NCBI RefSeq assembly: GCF_001668625.1
Contig: NZ_LZLJ01000020.1
Location: forward strand, 1 to 32,365
Direction: 5' to 3'
Source: Mycobacterium sp. 1274756.6
GTDB lineage: Bacteria; Actinomycetota; Actinomycetes; Mycobacteriales; Mycobacteriaceae
DNA length: 32,365 bases
This document shows, one piece after another, positions 1 to 6,967 of this stretch. Under the pieces are notes generated by a model. It did no database searches, was not told the origin of the DNA, and saw only the letters and a list, made by a program, of their open reading frames with translations. A program made the translations under genes and the position numbers. Every line of letters begins with the position of its first letter. Position 1 is the stretch's first letter.

Positions 1-254
1 ACGGCACAATAGCCATGACCACGTGGCCTACTTTTCAACCGTCGCCACCGGCCTGGAATTGGACCGGCGTCAACAGACTTCGCCGACTCGCGAGAATGAA
101 GCTTCCCGCGTACGACGATCTTGCCTGGTGCGATGGTGTACTCCTCGCGCACCTGGTTCTTGTCAGGGTCCCAGCCGGCTCGCACGATCGCTGGCGTGAT
201 GTACCGAGTGCGGATTTCGGTCTCCTTCAGCGCCCTCTTGTCGGCCCCGTTCAC
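1..254 (-). pseudogene. Type I restriction HsdR, N-terminal fragment (open at left edge)
   Basis: Read on the minus strand from a GTG at 254 (or an in-frame GTG at 272), the frame stays open to the window edge. Its first ~45 residues contain KETEIRTRYITPAIV, AGWDP and VREEY followed by IVVRGKLH. This pattern is typical of the extreme N-terminus of EcoEI/EcoKI-type restriction subunits (HsdR), which carry the nuclease and translocase of type I systems. In intact family members a run like ADYILY...IAVVEAKDN follows; here the reading changes to SVDAGPIPGRWRR, so homology seems lost after residue ~48. I therefore read it as a truncated remnant, although the rest lies outside the window. It diverges from the MerR/CBASS genes and suggests a defence island. 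Confidence 0.5.
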
Positions 255-384
255 GACGTCACCAGGGTTCACAGGTCAGAGCGTATTACCGATCCTGTCA
301 GCTGGAGACGGAAGACACTGACGTACAAGTTACACGCGTTGTCATTCAGTGATGGTGTAGACTGACACAGAGGAGGTGGTGTTG
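255..384 (+). promoter_or_regulatory. Divergent intergenic region upstream of the MerR regulator
   Basis: About 130 bp between the HsdR fragment and the MerR gene. A possible -10 hexamer TAGACT lies at 358-363. A strong Shine-Dalgarno AGGAGG lies at 371-376. It is followed by four consecutive possible start codons (GTG 376, GTG 379, TTG 382, GTG 385). The spacing (8 nt) favours GTG 385. No convincing -35 was seen. Confidence 0.35.
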
Positions 385-1119
385 GTGGCAGTCGCGGAGG
401 AGAACGGCTTCATTGAGTATCTCCAGCTTCAAGGCGGTGCGCCCGACTTGGTCACAAAGTCTGAACTCATCACCCGGATACGCCAGATGGGCTACTCGTT
501 AAGCCCCCGACAATTGACGTTCTACACAACAGAGGGACTCGTACCACGCAGCGTGCGCGTTGGCACGCGCGCGGGCGCATACCCCGCGATCATCGTGAGG
601 TTGCTTGGGTGGGTTGTCGCGGCCAGGGACGCAGGAGTCTCGATCGAGGCGCTCAAGGAGCTGCTACCCGTTTGGAAGTTCCTGATACGGGCCTACGACT
701 CCGGGGAGCTGGACGTCGGCGAGCTCGAATATGTCGCCCGACAGCACGTAACGTCCCTTGAGGGCTCGATGGTCGTTCCGCGGCTGGTTTCGTGGATAAT
801 GAGCGAAAGGTGCTGCCCTGAATGCCAAGAGGGAATCAGCCTTATCTACAAGAACGGCGAAAAGAAACTGATCTCCGACGTTGGCGCGACCGTCGGATTC
901 GCGATTGCCCGGACACCCTCCGAGGATGACACGGCCATCAGCGACGCCGCGCCCCGTTGGTACGCGTCGACTCGACTCAGCCTTGGACACCAGCGCAAGT
1001 TCTCGACTGATCCGACGACGGTGATCCTTGGGATCAAGCCGAATGCCGAGATTCCACCCGACAACGAGGTGGTTGGTGGGCGGCACACGCCCGCACAGGA
1101 GGTGACCGCCGAGCCATAA
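385..1119 (+). CDS. MerR-family HTH regulator next to CBASS operon
   Basis: A 244-residue protein from GTG 385, chosen because AGGAGG at 371-376 is then 8 nt upstream. Residues ~24-95 look like a MerR winged helix: SPRQLTFYTTEGLVP at ~40-54, then GAYP and a long helix with RDAGVSIEALKELLP, matching the family pattern (R.L.yY...GL, Yp...rL, G.sl..i). The C-terminal ~150 residues are not recognised; a Cys cluster, CCPEC at 143-147, could bind metal or sense redox state, but this is inference. The gene is followed by a 14-bp hairpin and then by the CBASS operon in the same direction, so it may control the system or be an unrelated neighbour. Known CBASS regulators (CapH/CapP, CapW) belong to other families. 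Confidence 0.7.
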   Translation: MAVAEENGFIEYLQLQGGAPDLVTKSELITRIRQMGYSLSPRQLTFYTTEGLVPRSVRVGTRAGAYPAIIVRLLGWVVAARDAGVSIEALKELLPVWKFLIRAYDSGELDVGELEYVARQHVTSLEGSMVVPRLVSWIMSERCCPECQEGISLIYKNGEKKLISDVGATVGFAIARTPSEDDTAISDAAPRWYASTRLSLGHQRKFSTDPTTVILGIKPNAEIPPDNEVVGGRHTPAQEVTAEP

Positions 1120-1123
1120 AAAC

Positions 1124-1157
1124 AGTTGGGGCGGACATTGCAGTGTCCGCCCCAACT
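1124..1157 (+). terminator. Perfect 14-bp hairpin after MerR gene
   Basis: The sequence AGTTGGGGCGGACA at 1124-1137 is followed by the 6-nt loop TTGCAG and the exact reverse complement at 1144-1157. It begins 4 nt after the MerR stop codon. There is no U-run after it, so it would be a tractless (mycobacterial-style) terminator, or an attenuator that separates the regulator from the CBASS genes. Confidence 0.65.
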
Positions 1158-1201
1158 TGAGGTCGCTACGCAACCGATTCTGACAGGACGAAAGCTTAGC
1201 G

Positions 1202-1260
1202 CCCTCCAAGACCAAGAACCAGCACCTGGTCACCAATTCGGTAGCCAGATATTTGGAGGG
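1202..1260 (+). promoter_or_regulatory. Possible SD-sequestering hairpin upstream of CD-NTase
   Basis: CCCTCCAA at 1202-1209 is the exact reverse complement of TTGGAGGG at 1253-1260, which includes the Shine-Dalgarno (GGAGGG) of the CD-NTase gene starting at GTG 1268. A smaller inner palindrome ACCAG-CAC-CTGGT sits at 1219-1231. Folded together they would hide the ribosome-binding site. This is directly visible pairing; a regulatory role is inference. Confidence 0.4.
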
Positions 1261-1267
1261 AGCCCAC

Positions 1268-2275
1268 GTGGGCCAAACAGTTGACGGCGCTTTCGCCGAG
1301 CTCGACGAAGAACTCAATCTAGACCCCGCGCAGCGTAAGCAGGCCCAGGAACGCCACAACGCGATCCGCGCCGCACTCGACGAAGCAGGGATCGTTTCCA
1401 GCAGTTTCCTTCAGGGCTCGTTCGCCCGGAAGACGATGCTTAAGCCGCTCAAAGACGTCGACATCGTCATCGTGCTTAAGCCGGAGCTATGGGAGCGCTT
1501 GTGCGGACCCGACGGGCCGAAAACCGCGATGACCTGGTTTAAGACTATCGTCGCGACGCATTGGCCAGACGCGGCCTTCGACGAAGGTGACGCGCCGTCC
1601 GCGAAGGCGTTGCGCGTCACCTTCACCGACATCGACTTCGATATCGATCTCGTACCTGCGTTCGATACCGAGAATGACGATGTGCTGATTGGAGACCGCG
1701 AACAGCAATGCTGGGAGCCAAGCAACACGCGACGTCAGATCCTCGCGGTGTCACAACGCAACCAGGGCACGGCGGGCAGGTTTGTCCACCAGGTGCGCGA
1801 GCTGAAGTCTCTGGTTAAGAGCCACAGCGAACTCGAGTTCATCAAAGGCGTTGTCATCGAATCTTTGGCCTTCGCGGTCATCACGTCAAAGGCGAAGGAT
1901 AAATCTGCGATCGCCGACATCCTCGAACACGCTCGTACCGCCGTACGCGGGCCCGTGATCGAACCCGCGGGGGATGATGATGTGACAGTGAAATGGACAC
2001 CGTCCGAGCGTCAGGTGGCCGTTCGGGAGTTTGATGGCATGGCCGCACAGGCAGCCGAGGCTCTGCGTCTTGAAGCCGACGACGACATCGCCGCAGCAAT
2101 CGACGTATGGCACGACCTCATCGGTCACCCGTTCCCCGCCGCCGAGTCGAGAACACCGGTGGAAGCATTGGCGGCGTGGAATGCCGCCGGCAGCCGCACC
2201 AGCACCGGTCGCCCGACGACGACGACCAGTGGACGCCAACGCATTCATCCCGGCCGGGCATGGGCACCTCGCTGA
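1268..2275 (+). CDS. CBASS CD-NTase (cyclic oligonucleotide synthase)
   Basis: A 335-residue nucleotidyltransferase of the cGAS/DncV-like (SMODS) type, expected to make a cyclic di- or trinucleotide alarm signal on phage infection. The active site is complete: QGSF at 49-52, DVD with Asp63 and Asp65, and a third Asp127 in DIDLVPAFD, the same arrangement as OAS FDVLPAFD. GTG 1268 is chosen because GGAGGG (1255-1260) is 7 nt upstream; a TTG at 1253 would lie inside that SD. The last ~30 residues are a low-complexity Ser/Thr/Pro/Arg tail ending PGRAWAPR. In E2-dependent CBASS the cyclase C-terminal Gly is the residue activated by the E2 protein, so an Arg terminus is odd. It overlaps the E2-like gene by 16 bp. 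The nucleotide product cannot be told from sequence alone. Confidence 0.88.
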   Translation: MGQTVDGAFAELDEELNLDPAQRKQAQERHNAIRAALDEAGIVSSSFLQGSFARKTMLKPLKDVDIVIVLKPELWERLCGPDGPKTAMTWFKTIVATHWPDAAFDEGDAPSAKALRVTFTDIDFDIDLVPAFDTENDDVLIGDREQQCWEPSNTRRQILAVSQRNQGTAGRFVHQVRELKSLVKSHSELEFIKGVVIESLAFAVITSKAKDKSAIADILEHARTAVRGPVIEPAGDDDVTVKWTPSERQVAVREFDGMAAQAAEALRLEADDDIAAAIDVWHDLIGHPFPAAESRTPVEALAAWNAAGSRTSTGRPTTTTSGRQRIHPGRAWAPR

Positions 2276-2826
2276 GCGAACTGGTCGAAGCCCCACATCG
2301 GACCCTCGTGCGGTTGACCGGCACACAAGCAGGCGTGTCGGTTAACCGCGCATGGGCACCTCTACTAGGGGGTTACGTTGTCGACCTCACCTTGGCTCCG
2401 CCACCCGAACTCGTGATTGCTGGCTACGCGAACGAAGGCGCACGCGTCTCCATCAGCCCGGCCGGTGAGATTTTCAGCTTTCCGCTCGGACCTCGAAGAG
2501 AGTGGAAGCACCGGTACTCATTCAACCCAGACGGCGGCTGCATCCGGCAGTTGTGCCTCTGGTTCCCCGAGGATCCGCGGCCTCTGAGGTGGGTGCCCGA
2601 TGACGGATTCGAAGACTACGTCGCACGGGTCCACCGCCACCTTTTCTATGAGGAGTTCTGGCGCCGCACCGGATTTTGGCCCACCGAAGACGCCCCGCAC
2701 GGAAATCCGGGTCGTCAGAACGACACGCCTGGCGAGCAATCGGCATACCCCATTCGGAGCGCACATCTCCGCCAAGCGGTCGAGAACTACCGCCGAAACG
2801 AAGTGAAAGATCGAAGGCAGGCATGA
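2260..2826 (+). CDS. CBASS E2-like conjugating protein (type II-short)
   Basis: A 188-residue protein from ATG 2260, inside the end of the CD-NTase gene. The central part reads WKHRYSFNPDGG, then IRQLCLWFPEDP, then a Trp at 111, and later FWRRTGFWPTEDAPHG at ~133-148. This H...G..LC...P..W...G.WP...APHG layout is what I know from the prokaryotic E2 proteins in CBASS. Cys99 is the best candidate for the thioester cysteine, with His84 upstream; Cys94 is the alternative. No E1 or JAB protease gene is present nearby, which fits the E2-only (type II-short) class, where the E2 acts on the C-terminus of the cyclase. An upstream in-frame start at 2107 would add 51 low-complexity residues read antiphase to the CD-NTase and is rejected. 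Family assignment is by recognition, not by search. Confidence 0.72.
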   Translation: MGTSLSELVEAPHRTLVRLTGTQAGVSVNRAWAPLLGGYVVDLTLAPPPELVIAGYANEGARVSISPAGEIFSFPLGPRREWKHRYSFNPDGGCIRQLCLWFPEDPRPLRWVPDDGFEDYVARVHRHLFYEEFWRRTGFWPTEDAPHGNPGRQNDTPGEQSAYPIRSAHLRQAVENYRRNEVKDRRQA

Positions 2827-3389
2827 CCAACGCCCCTACTTACATCCAGATCGGGACACTGGTCTTGGGGTCATCGGTGATGGGCGGCCTCATCACTGCA
2901 GCGATCACCGGGCTCCGAGATTCCGCCGCCAAACGACGTGAGGGCTACGCCAAAGCGGTCAGGGCTCTCGTTGCTCGAGTTGAATATCCCTACCGTGTCC
3001 GGCGCCGCACAAGTGATGATCCGGCAACCCTATTCGAGCTTGCGAAGCTCGGCCACGACATTCAAGAACAGCTGGCAAGCGCCAGGATCTGGATCCATAC
3101 CGAGAGCCCAAAACTCGCCGAGATCTTTGAGGATGCGATCAACGCTATCAACGCTGCCGTCGCCGCTGCGACGTCCGATGCGTGGGACCAACCACCGATC
3201 TCGAATGCGTCTGAGATGAATCTCCTTGGGTGGGGGGCTGGCAGTCAAGATCAGCACATCAAGAGGTTCGGCCGAGCCGTGGAACGGCGATTCGGTTGGC
3301 GTCGGTTCATACCGACCAGGCGACGCTATGACGTCCGCACGGTGTGGTGCTATTGCGGGCCTACTTCCTGCTGCCAGCCTTTGCGTTGA
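2823..3389 (+). CDS. Single-pass membrane protein, probable CBASS effector
   Basis: A 188-residue protein whose ATG at 2823 overlaps the stop of the E2-like gene (ATGA). Residues ~8-29 form one hydrophobic segment (IQIGTLVLGSSVMGGLITAA). It is followed by a charged, mostly helical domain with VEYPYRVRRRTSDDP, LGHDIQEQLA, WIHTE and, near the end, MNLLGWGAG and RRFGWRR. In CBASS the third gene usually encodes the killing effector, often a membrane protein, so this is its likely role: cell death or membrane damage when the cyclic nucleotide binds. I do not recognise a named family. The last ~15 residues (VWCYCGPTSCCQPLR) are Cys-rich and overlap a minus-strand remnant, so the natural C-terminus may be altered. 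Confidence 0.65.
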   Translation: MTNAPTYIQIGTLVLGSSVMGGLITAAITGLRDSAAKRREGYAKAVRALVARVEYPYRVRRRTSDDPATLFELAKLGHDIQEQLASARIWIHTESPKLAEIFEDAINAINAAVAAATSDAWDQPPISNASEMNLLGWGAGSQDQHIKRFGRAVERRFGWRRFIPTRRRYDVRTVWCYCGPTSCCQPLR

Positions 3390-3754
3390 CATGCTCGAAC
3401 CGCAGCCACGCCCCGTGCGCCATCATCGGTGAGTGTCATCGGGCGGCCGCGCTCGGCGCGATCAAGGAGCCTTTTGCCGAGTTCGCGTTCAATTCGGTTG
3501 ATTTGGTTGACGAGCTCGAACTGGTTCAGCTGAAGCGCTTCGGCGGCAATGGTAAGGGTGGGATGCTGGGCCGCCGCCGCGAATCGCTGTAACCGCTCCC
3601 AGCCACCGATGCCCGCGAGCGCGGGTCCGATCAGCTCAGGTGCGTCGGCAATCGCCTTCTGCGCGCTAAGCGTGGCGCTGTGGCTGGGTCCGCCTCTACC
3701 CCTCATGGGAATGGAGTACAACTTGGCCCAACGCGCGATGTTAGCTGTGTCTGT
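3350..3754 (-). pseudogene. Remnant of TniQ/LysR-type HTH protein (C-terminal part)
   Basis: The minus-strand frame is open from the stop codon at 3755-3757 to about 3350 and has no good start codon (only an internal TTG at 3721). It reads ARWAKL, YSIPMRGRGGPSH, ELIGPALAGIGGWERLQRF, and then a LysR-like helix-turn-helix: TLTIAAEALQLNQFELVNQI and RIERELGKRLLDRAERGRPM. I associate this arrangement with the C-terminal half of actinobacterial TniQ-like or transposon-linked HTH proteins. The N-terminal half is absent, so this is a fragment. It sits next to the CBASS operon and to ordered repeats that resemble transposon ends. The exact family is inference. Confidence 0.5.
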
Positions 3755-3834
3755 TCATGCGGTTGTGTACGTCCTCACGTTGCGTGCCATATGCCGATGC
3801 GCTGACCTGCACTGGCGCACCTTGTCGCACGTGA

Positions 3835-3866
3835 TGTCATCTGAGTTTGTCTCAAGTCCATGTCAT
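3835..3866 (+). repeat. Two ATGTCAT direct repeats, possible element end
   Basis: ATGTCAT occurs at 3834-3840 and 3860-3866, 26 bp apart, with GAGTTTGTCTCAAG between them. TGTCA is a common terminus of Mu/Tn7/IS21-type elements. A similar set in opposite orientation lies at 7851-7918. The similarity is visible; the role as an end is inference. Confidence 0.35.
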
Positions 3867-3893
3867 TTCTTCAAACCGGTGCCCAGATGTCCG

Positions 3894-3990
3894 TTCTCAT
3901 TCAATCTGGGCCCCAACACCGCCTCTGACCTGCGCTGCCCCAGATTGAATGAGAATCGGTCCGGGAGGCCTTCTCATCCAATCCGGGGCA
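3894..3990. repeat. Three copies of a 17-20 bp repeat (two direct, one inverted)
   Basis: Copy A, TTCTCATTCAATCTGGG, is at 3894-3910. Copy B, the reverse complement of TTCTCATTCAATCTGGGGCA, is at 3936-3955. Copy C, TTCTCATCCAATCCGGGGCA, is at 3971-3990. B and C agree at 18 of 20 positions, and A matches B over 17. Iterated sites of this size next to a TniQ-like remnant resemble transposase-binding sites at the end of a Tn7/Tn5053-like element. A and B could also form a 17-bp hairpin. The 3390-4016 stretch holds no intact gene beyond these features. Confidence 0.7.
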
Positions 3991-4016
3991 AGTCTTGGTC
4001 GATTCGCAGGTAGCTT

Positions 4017-5599
4017 CTACCGGTTAGTCAGTCCGGCGGCGGTCGCTGCGAACGGTGGTTTGAACCGCCGGCCTGGTAGTGCCACGACACCTACGGCAGC
4101 GGCGAGGTAGCAAAGACCGGCTATCAGAATGCAGGCCGCGGTGAGTCCGGCCAGGAATGACTGTTGCGCGGCGGTCGCAAGTGTGGGGTCGTGGGTGGTC
4201 ATCGCGAATGCAACCTGTACCGAGGCGGCGGCTTCACTTGCTTTGCCGGTCGCCGCGAATGCGCTGTCGATAAGGCGGGCGCCGAAGATTGACGAGAACA
4301 GGGAGCCTACGACAGCGACACCGAGCGTTGAACCCAACTCGCGGGTGGCGTCGTTGACTGCAGAGCCGATACCGGCGCGGGAAGGTGGGAGTACGAGCAT
4401 GATGGATTCCGTTGCGGGAGTAGAGATTACTCGATGCCGAGCCCCATGAGCAGCATCTGGGAGACGATGATCGTCGGGTATGGGGTGTCGGTGTCGATGC
4501 TGGCGGCGATCCACGCCATCGCGGTGCCGAAGGAGATCAGTCCGCTGACGACGACGGTGCGGGTGCCGATGCGTGGTGCGAGCAACCCGCCGCAGACAGA
4601 GCCGATCGCGATCGACAATGCGACGGGCAGGACCCGGAGGCCGGTGTCGAGCGGGCTGAACCCGCGCAACACTTGGAAGTACTGAGTGATGAGGAAGATG
4701 AAGCCTGCCAGGCAGAAGAAGGTGACTGTTACCGATGCGCTGGCGGCACTGAATCGGCGATCGGCAAAGAGTCTGATGTCGAGCATGGGGTGGGGTGCTG
4801 CCTGCTCTATCGTCACGAATGCCAGCGCCAGCGCAGCCGTGGTCACGAAACCGAACACCGTGGCATGGCTGTGCCAGCCCCGGGCCGGGGCCTCGATGAT
4901 GGTGTAGACGAGGATTCCGAGCATGGCGATCGAGGTGATGAGACCTCGGATTTCGAGCGCAGGCACACCTGGGTCGCGTGATTCCGGCACCAGGAGGTAC
5001 GCGAGCACCGCCGCCAAGAGGGCCGGCGGGGTAAGCGCCCAGAAGACGCTGGTCCATGAAAAGTGCTCGAGCAACAGGCCGCCGGTGACTGGGCCGGCCG
5101 CGACTCCGACGCCAACGACCGCTCCCCATCCGCCGAATGCCATGGCGCGTTGACGGCGGTCGGAGAAGGTGTTGGTGATGATCGACAGTGTGGTTGGAAA
5201 GATCAGCGCAGCGAACATGCCCATACTGAACCGAGCCGCGATCAGTGTCCCGGTGCTGGCGGCAAGCGCCCCGAAGGCGCTGGTGGCGGCGAACCCGAGC
5301 AGGCCAATGATCACGGCTGGGCGGCGGCCGTAACGGTCCGAGAGGCTGCCGGCCGCCAGGACCAGCGCGGCGAAGGTGAGGTTGTAGCCGTCGACGACCC
5401 ACTGCAGGCCGCGAGTGTCGGCATGTAGTTCGGTGCCGATGCTCGGTAAGGCGACGTTGACGATCGTGACGTCGAGGTTGATGGCCAGCACCGCGATGTA
5501 GACAGCGGCTAGGATGCCTGCCTTCCGGTTCACGGAGTGGCTCCGGAAAGGGGCTGTTGCCGTGGCGGTTACCGACGAGGCATGCCGGTCGTAGGTCAT
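4017..5599 (-). pseudogene. DHA2-type MFS drug efflux protein, frameshifted
   Basis: A 14-helix MFS exporter of the EmrB/QacA (DHA2) type that would expel drugs or other toxic compounds across the membrane. From ATG 5599 the frame shows NLDVTIVNVALP, motif A (GSLSDRYGRRPAV) and motif C-like GVGVAAGPVTGGLLL. It stops at a TAA at 4427-4429 after MGLGIE. The missing end (VISTPATESIMLVLP through to GLTNR, stop at 4017) is in the next frame. A single missing base near 4431-4433 explains this: restoring GGA would give GLGIGVIST and a normal ~527-residue protein. So it is either a recent pseudogene or a sequencing error. Its ATG overlaps the stop of the hydrolase gene (ATGA). It is the last gene of a three-gene operon opposite an HxlR regulator. 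Confidence 0.85.
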
Positions 5600-6477
5600 C
5601 GCGATCCCGTTCGGATGTGCCAGCGGCGGATCGCCGCGGCGAACTGCTCGGGAGCGTCGGAGGGAACGAAATGACCGGCACCGCTGACAATGACGGTTTC
5701 GTGATCGGTGAAGGTATCTTGCCACCGCCGCAGTTCCTTGTTGCCGAAAGCGAAGTCGCCGTCGCCCCAGATGATCAGCGTCGGCAATGCCGCGATATCT
5801 TCTAGCCCGGCCTCGATGTCGGCGAGAAATGCGCGGCTGGAGGTGATCTCGCGAGGGAACACCGCAGACGCCTCCCGGCGAGCCGGGCTGTCGAGGGCTT
5901 TTTTGTAGTGGTCCATCTGCCTGCTGGTGGGTGTGGTGAGCCGGTGCCCGATCGGGATCATCACGTTGACGAACAAGTTGAGCTGCCGGATCAGCAGCCG
6001 CCCGATGGGGCTGCCCATGACGTGTGACATGACCTGTATAAGCGGGTCGCTGACCGGCCATGCCCATGTGTTGGTGAGCACCAGTCGGTCGAGGATTTCG
6101 GGCCGGTGCTGCAGAACTGCGAGCCCGATCGGTCCGCCCCAGTCATGGCCCACCAGGGTGATGTTGCTCAACCTTAGCGCGTCCACGAAGCCGCCGATGA
6201 CCGCAGCGTGTTCGGTGGGTAGATACCGGTACCCCGGCGCTGCCGTCGACAGACCGAAGCCGGGATAATCCACCGCGACGCAACGGAAATCCTCTCGCAG
6301 CAAGGTGATCACCGTGCTGTAGTCGAACGACCAGGTCGGATTGCCGTGCAGGAACAGCAACGTCGGCCCCGAGCCTTCGTCCACGTAATGAACGCGGTGC
6401 CCGTCGAGGTCCAGGAACCGGCTCTGGAACGGGAACAGTTCGTCATCGACCCACGCGGGCCGCTCTACGATTTCCAT
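5596..6477 (-). CDS. Haloalkane dehalogenase-like alpha/beta hydrolase
   Basis: A 293-residue alpha/beta hydrolase, a normal length for haloalkane dehalogenases. It shows the oxyanion motif HGNPTWS at 44-50, the nucleophile motif VGHDWGG with Asp112 and the adjacent Trp113 that stabilises halide, a probable acid in WGDGD (239-241) and the catalytic His269 in GAGHF. An Asp nucleophile next to Trp points to haloalkane dehalogenase rather than a Ser esterase; an epoxide hydrolase is the main alternative. Start ATG 6477 lies 5 nt after the DUF1761 stop, and its TGA overlaps the ATG of the efflux gene. The combination of hydrolase plus exporter suggests a detoxification cassette. The substrate is not known. 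Confidence 0.82.
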   Translation of the reverse strand: MEIVERPAWVDDELFPFQSRFLDLDGHRVHYVDEGSGPTLLFLHGNPTWSFDYSTVITLLREDFRCVAVDYPGFGLSTAAPGYRYLPTEHAAVIGGFVDALRLSNITLVGHDWGGPIGLAVLQHRPEILDRLVLTNTWAWPVSDPLIQVMSHVMGSPIGRLLIRQLNLFVNVMIPIGHRLTTPTSRQMDHYKKALDSPARREASAVFPREITSSRAFLADIEAGLEDIAALPTLIIWGDGDFAFGNKELRRWQDTFTDHETVIVSGAGHFVPSDAPEQFAAAIRRWHIRTGSR

Positions 6478-6482
6478 TGGCC

Positions 6483-6887
6483 TTACATCACCCCGATCGC
6501 CAGTGCCATGCCGAGAAACAACACGAGCTGATAAGCGCTGTTGAGCAGGGTTAACTGCGGAGGCTTCAGCTCGAAGGCATTGTGCTGGATAAGCGTAGAG
6601 GCCGAGAACGCCAACCAGGCTGCGAAACCGACCAGCAGGGCCAACCACACCGAACCGTTGCCGACAGCCATCGACGTGACCTTGATGCCCGCCGTCAGGC
6701 CCACTGCCGTCATGCCATTCGCGACAAGCAGTTGCTTCATATTTCTTCTGCTGGCCTTCTGGGAGTCCGCCGCAGCCACCCCGCTCAAGCCCGACCACAG
6801 GGTGGTAAATGCCTTGCCGTACCACGCGCCCGCCGCAACCGTTCCCACCACGGTTGCGGCGACGATGGCCGGCCAATCGAGTTCCAT
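6483..6887 (-). CDS. DUF1761 family membrane protein
   Basis: A small membrane protein of 134 residues with four hydrophobic segments: near the N-terminus (IVAATVVGTVAAGAWYGKAF), near 55-75, at ~80-97 and at the C-terminus (YQLVLFLGMALAIGV). Length, Trp-Tyr-Gly near the N-terminus and a central HNAFELKP-like segment fit the DUF1761 family, whose function is unknown. Start ATG 6887 has GAGGAG about 8 nt upstream. It is the first gene of the operon with the hydrolase and efflux pump, divergent from the HxlR regulator, which probably controls it. Confidence 0.75.
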   Translation of the reverse strand: MELDWPAIVAATVVGTVAAGAWYGKAFTTLWSGLSGVAAADSQKASRRNMKQLLVANGMTAVGLTAGIKVTSMAVGNGSVWLALLVGFAAWLAFSASTLIQHNAFELKPPQLTLLNSAYQLVLFLGMALAIGVM

Positions 6888-6902
6888 CGCGCAACTCCTC
6901 CG

Positions 6903-6961
6903 CCGTTGAACGCCCACTATTGCGAGTGGTATAATCAAGCAAACTTTAACATAGCAAGTAG
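6903..6961. promoter_or_regulatory. Overlapping divergent promoters and inverted repeats (HxlR control region)
   Basis: On the plus strand, TTGAAC at 6906-6911 and a perfect TATAAT at 6930-6935 are 18 bp apart and point to the regulator gene. On the minus strand, TTGCTA and TTATAC are 17 bp apart, within about 6931-6959, and point to the DUF1761 operon. Two inverted repeats overlap these promoters: CCACT-N6-AGTGG (6914-6929) and ACTT-N9-AAGT (6943-6959). The layout fits one regulator acting on both directions. Confidence 0.6.
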
Positions 6962-6967
6962 ATGGTG

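Noticed and set aside
664..1359. Minus-strand open frame opposite the MerR gene
   Set aside because: No family features; the plus-strand reading has a clear MerR HTH and a good SD.
2031..2345. Third frame across the CD-NTase/E2 junction, as evidence of a frameshifted cyclase end
   Set aside because: Its sequence (DANAFIPAGHGHL) is not clearly better than the tail in frame, so a frameshift cannot be claimed, only suggested.
3894..3955. Hairpin of repeat copies A and B as a terminator
   Set aside because: The 25-nt loop, no U-run and a third direct copy fit protein-binding sites better than a terminator.
4427..6067. A 546-residue single protein starting inside the hydrolase gene
   Set aside because: Its first ~150 residues are an out-of-frame reading of the hydrolase; the real MFS start is ATG 5599.
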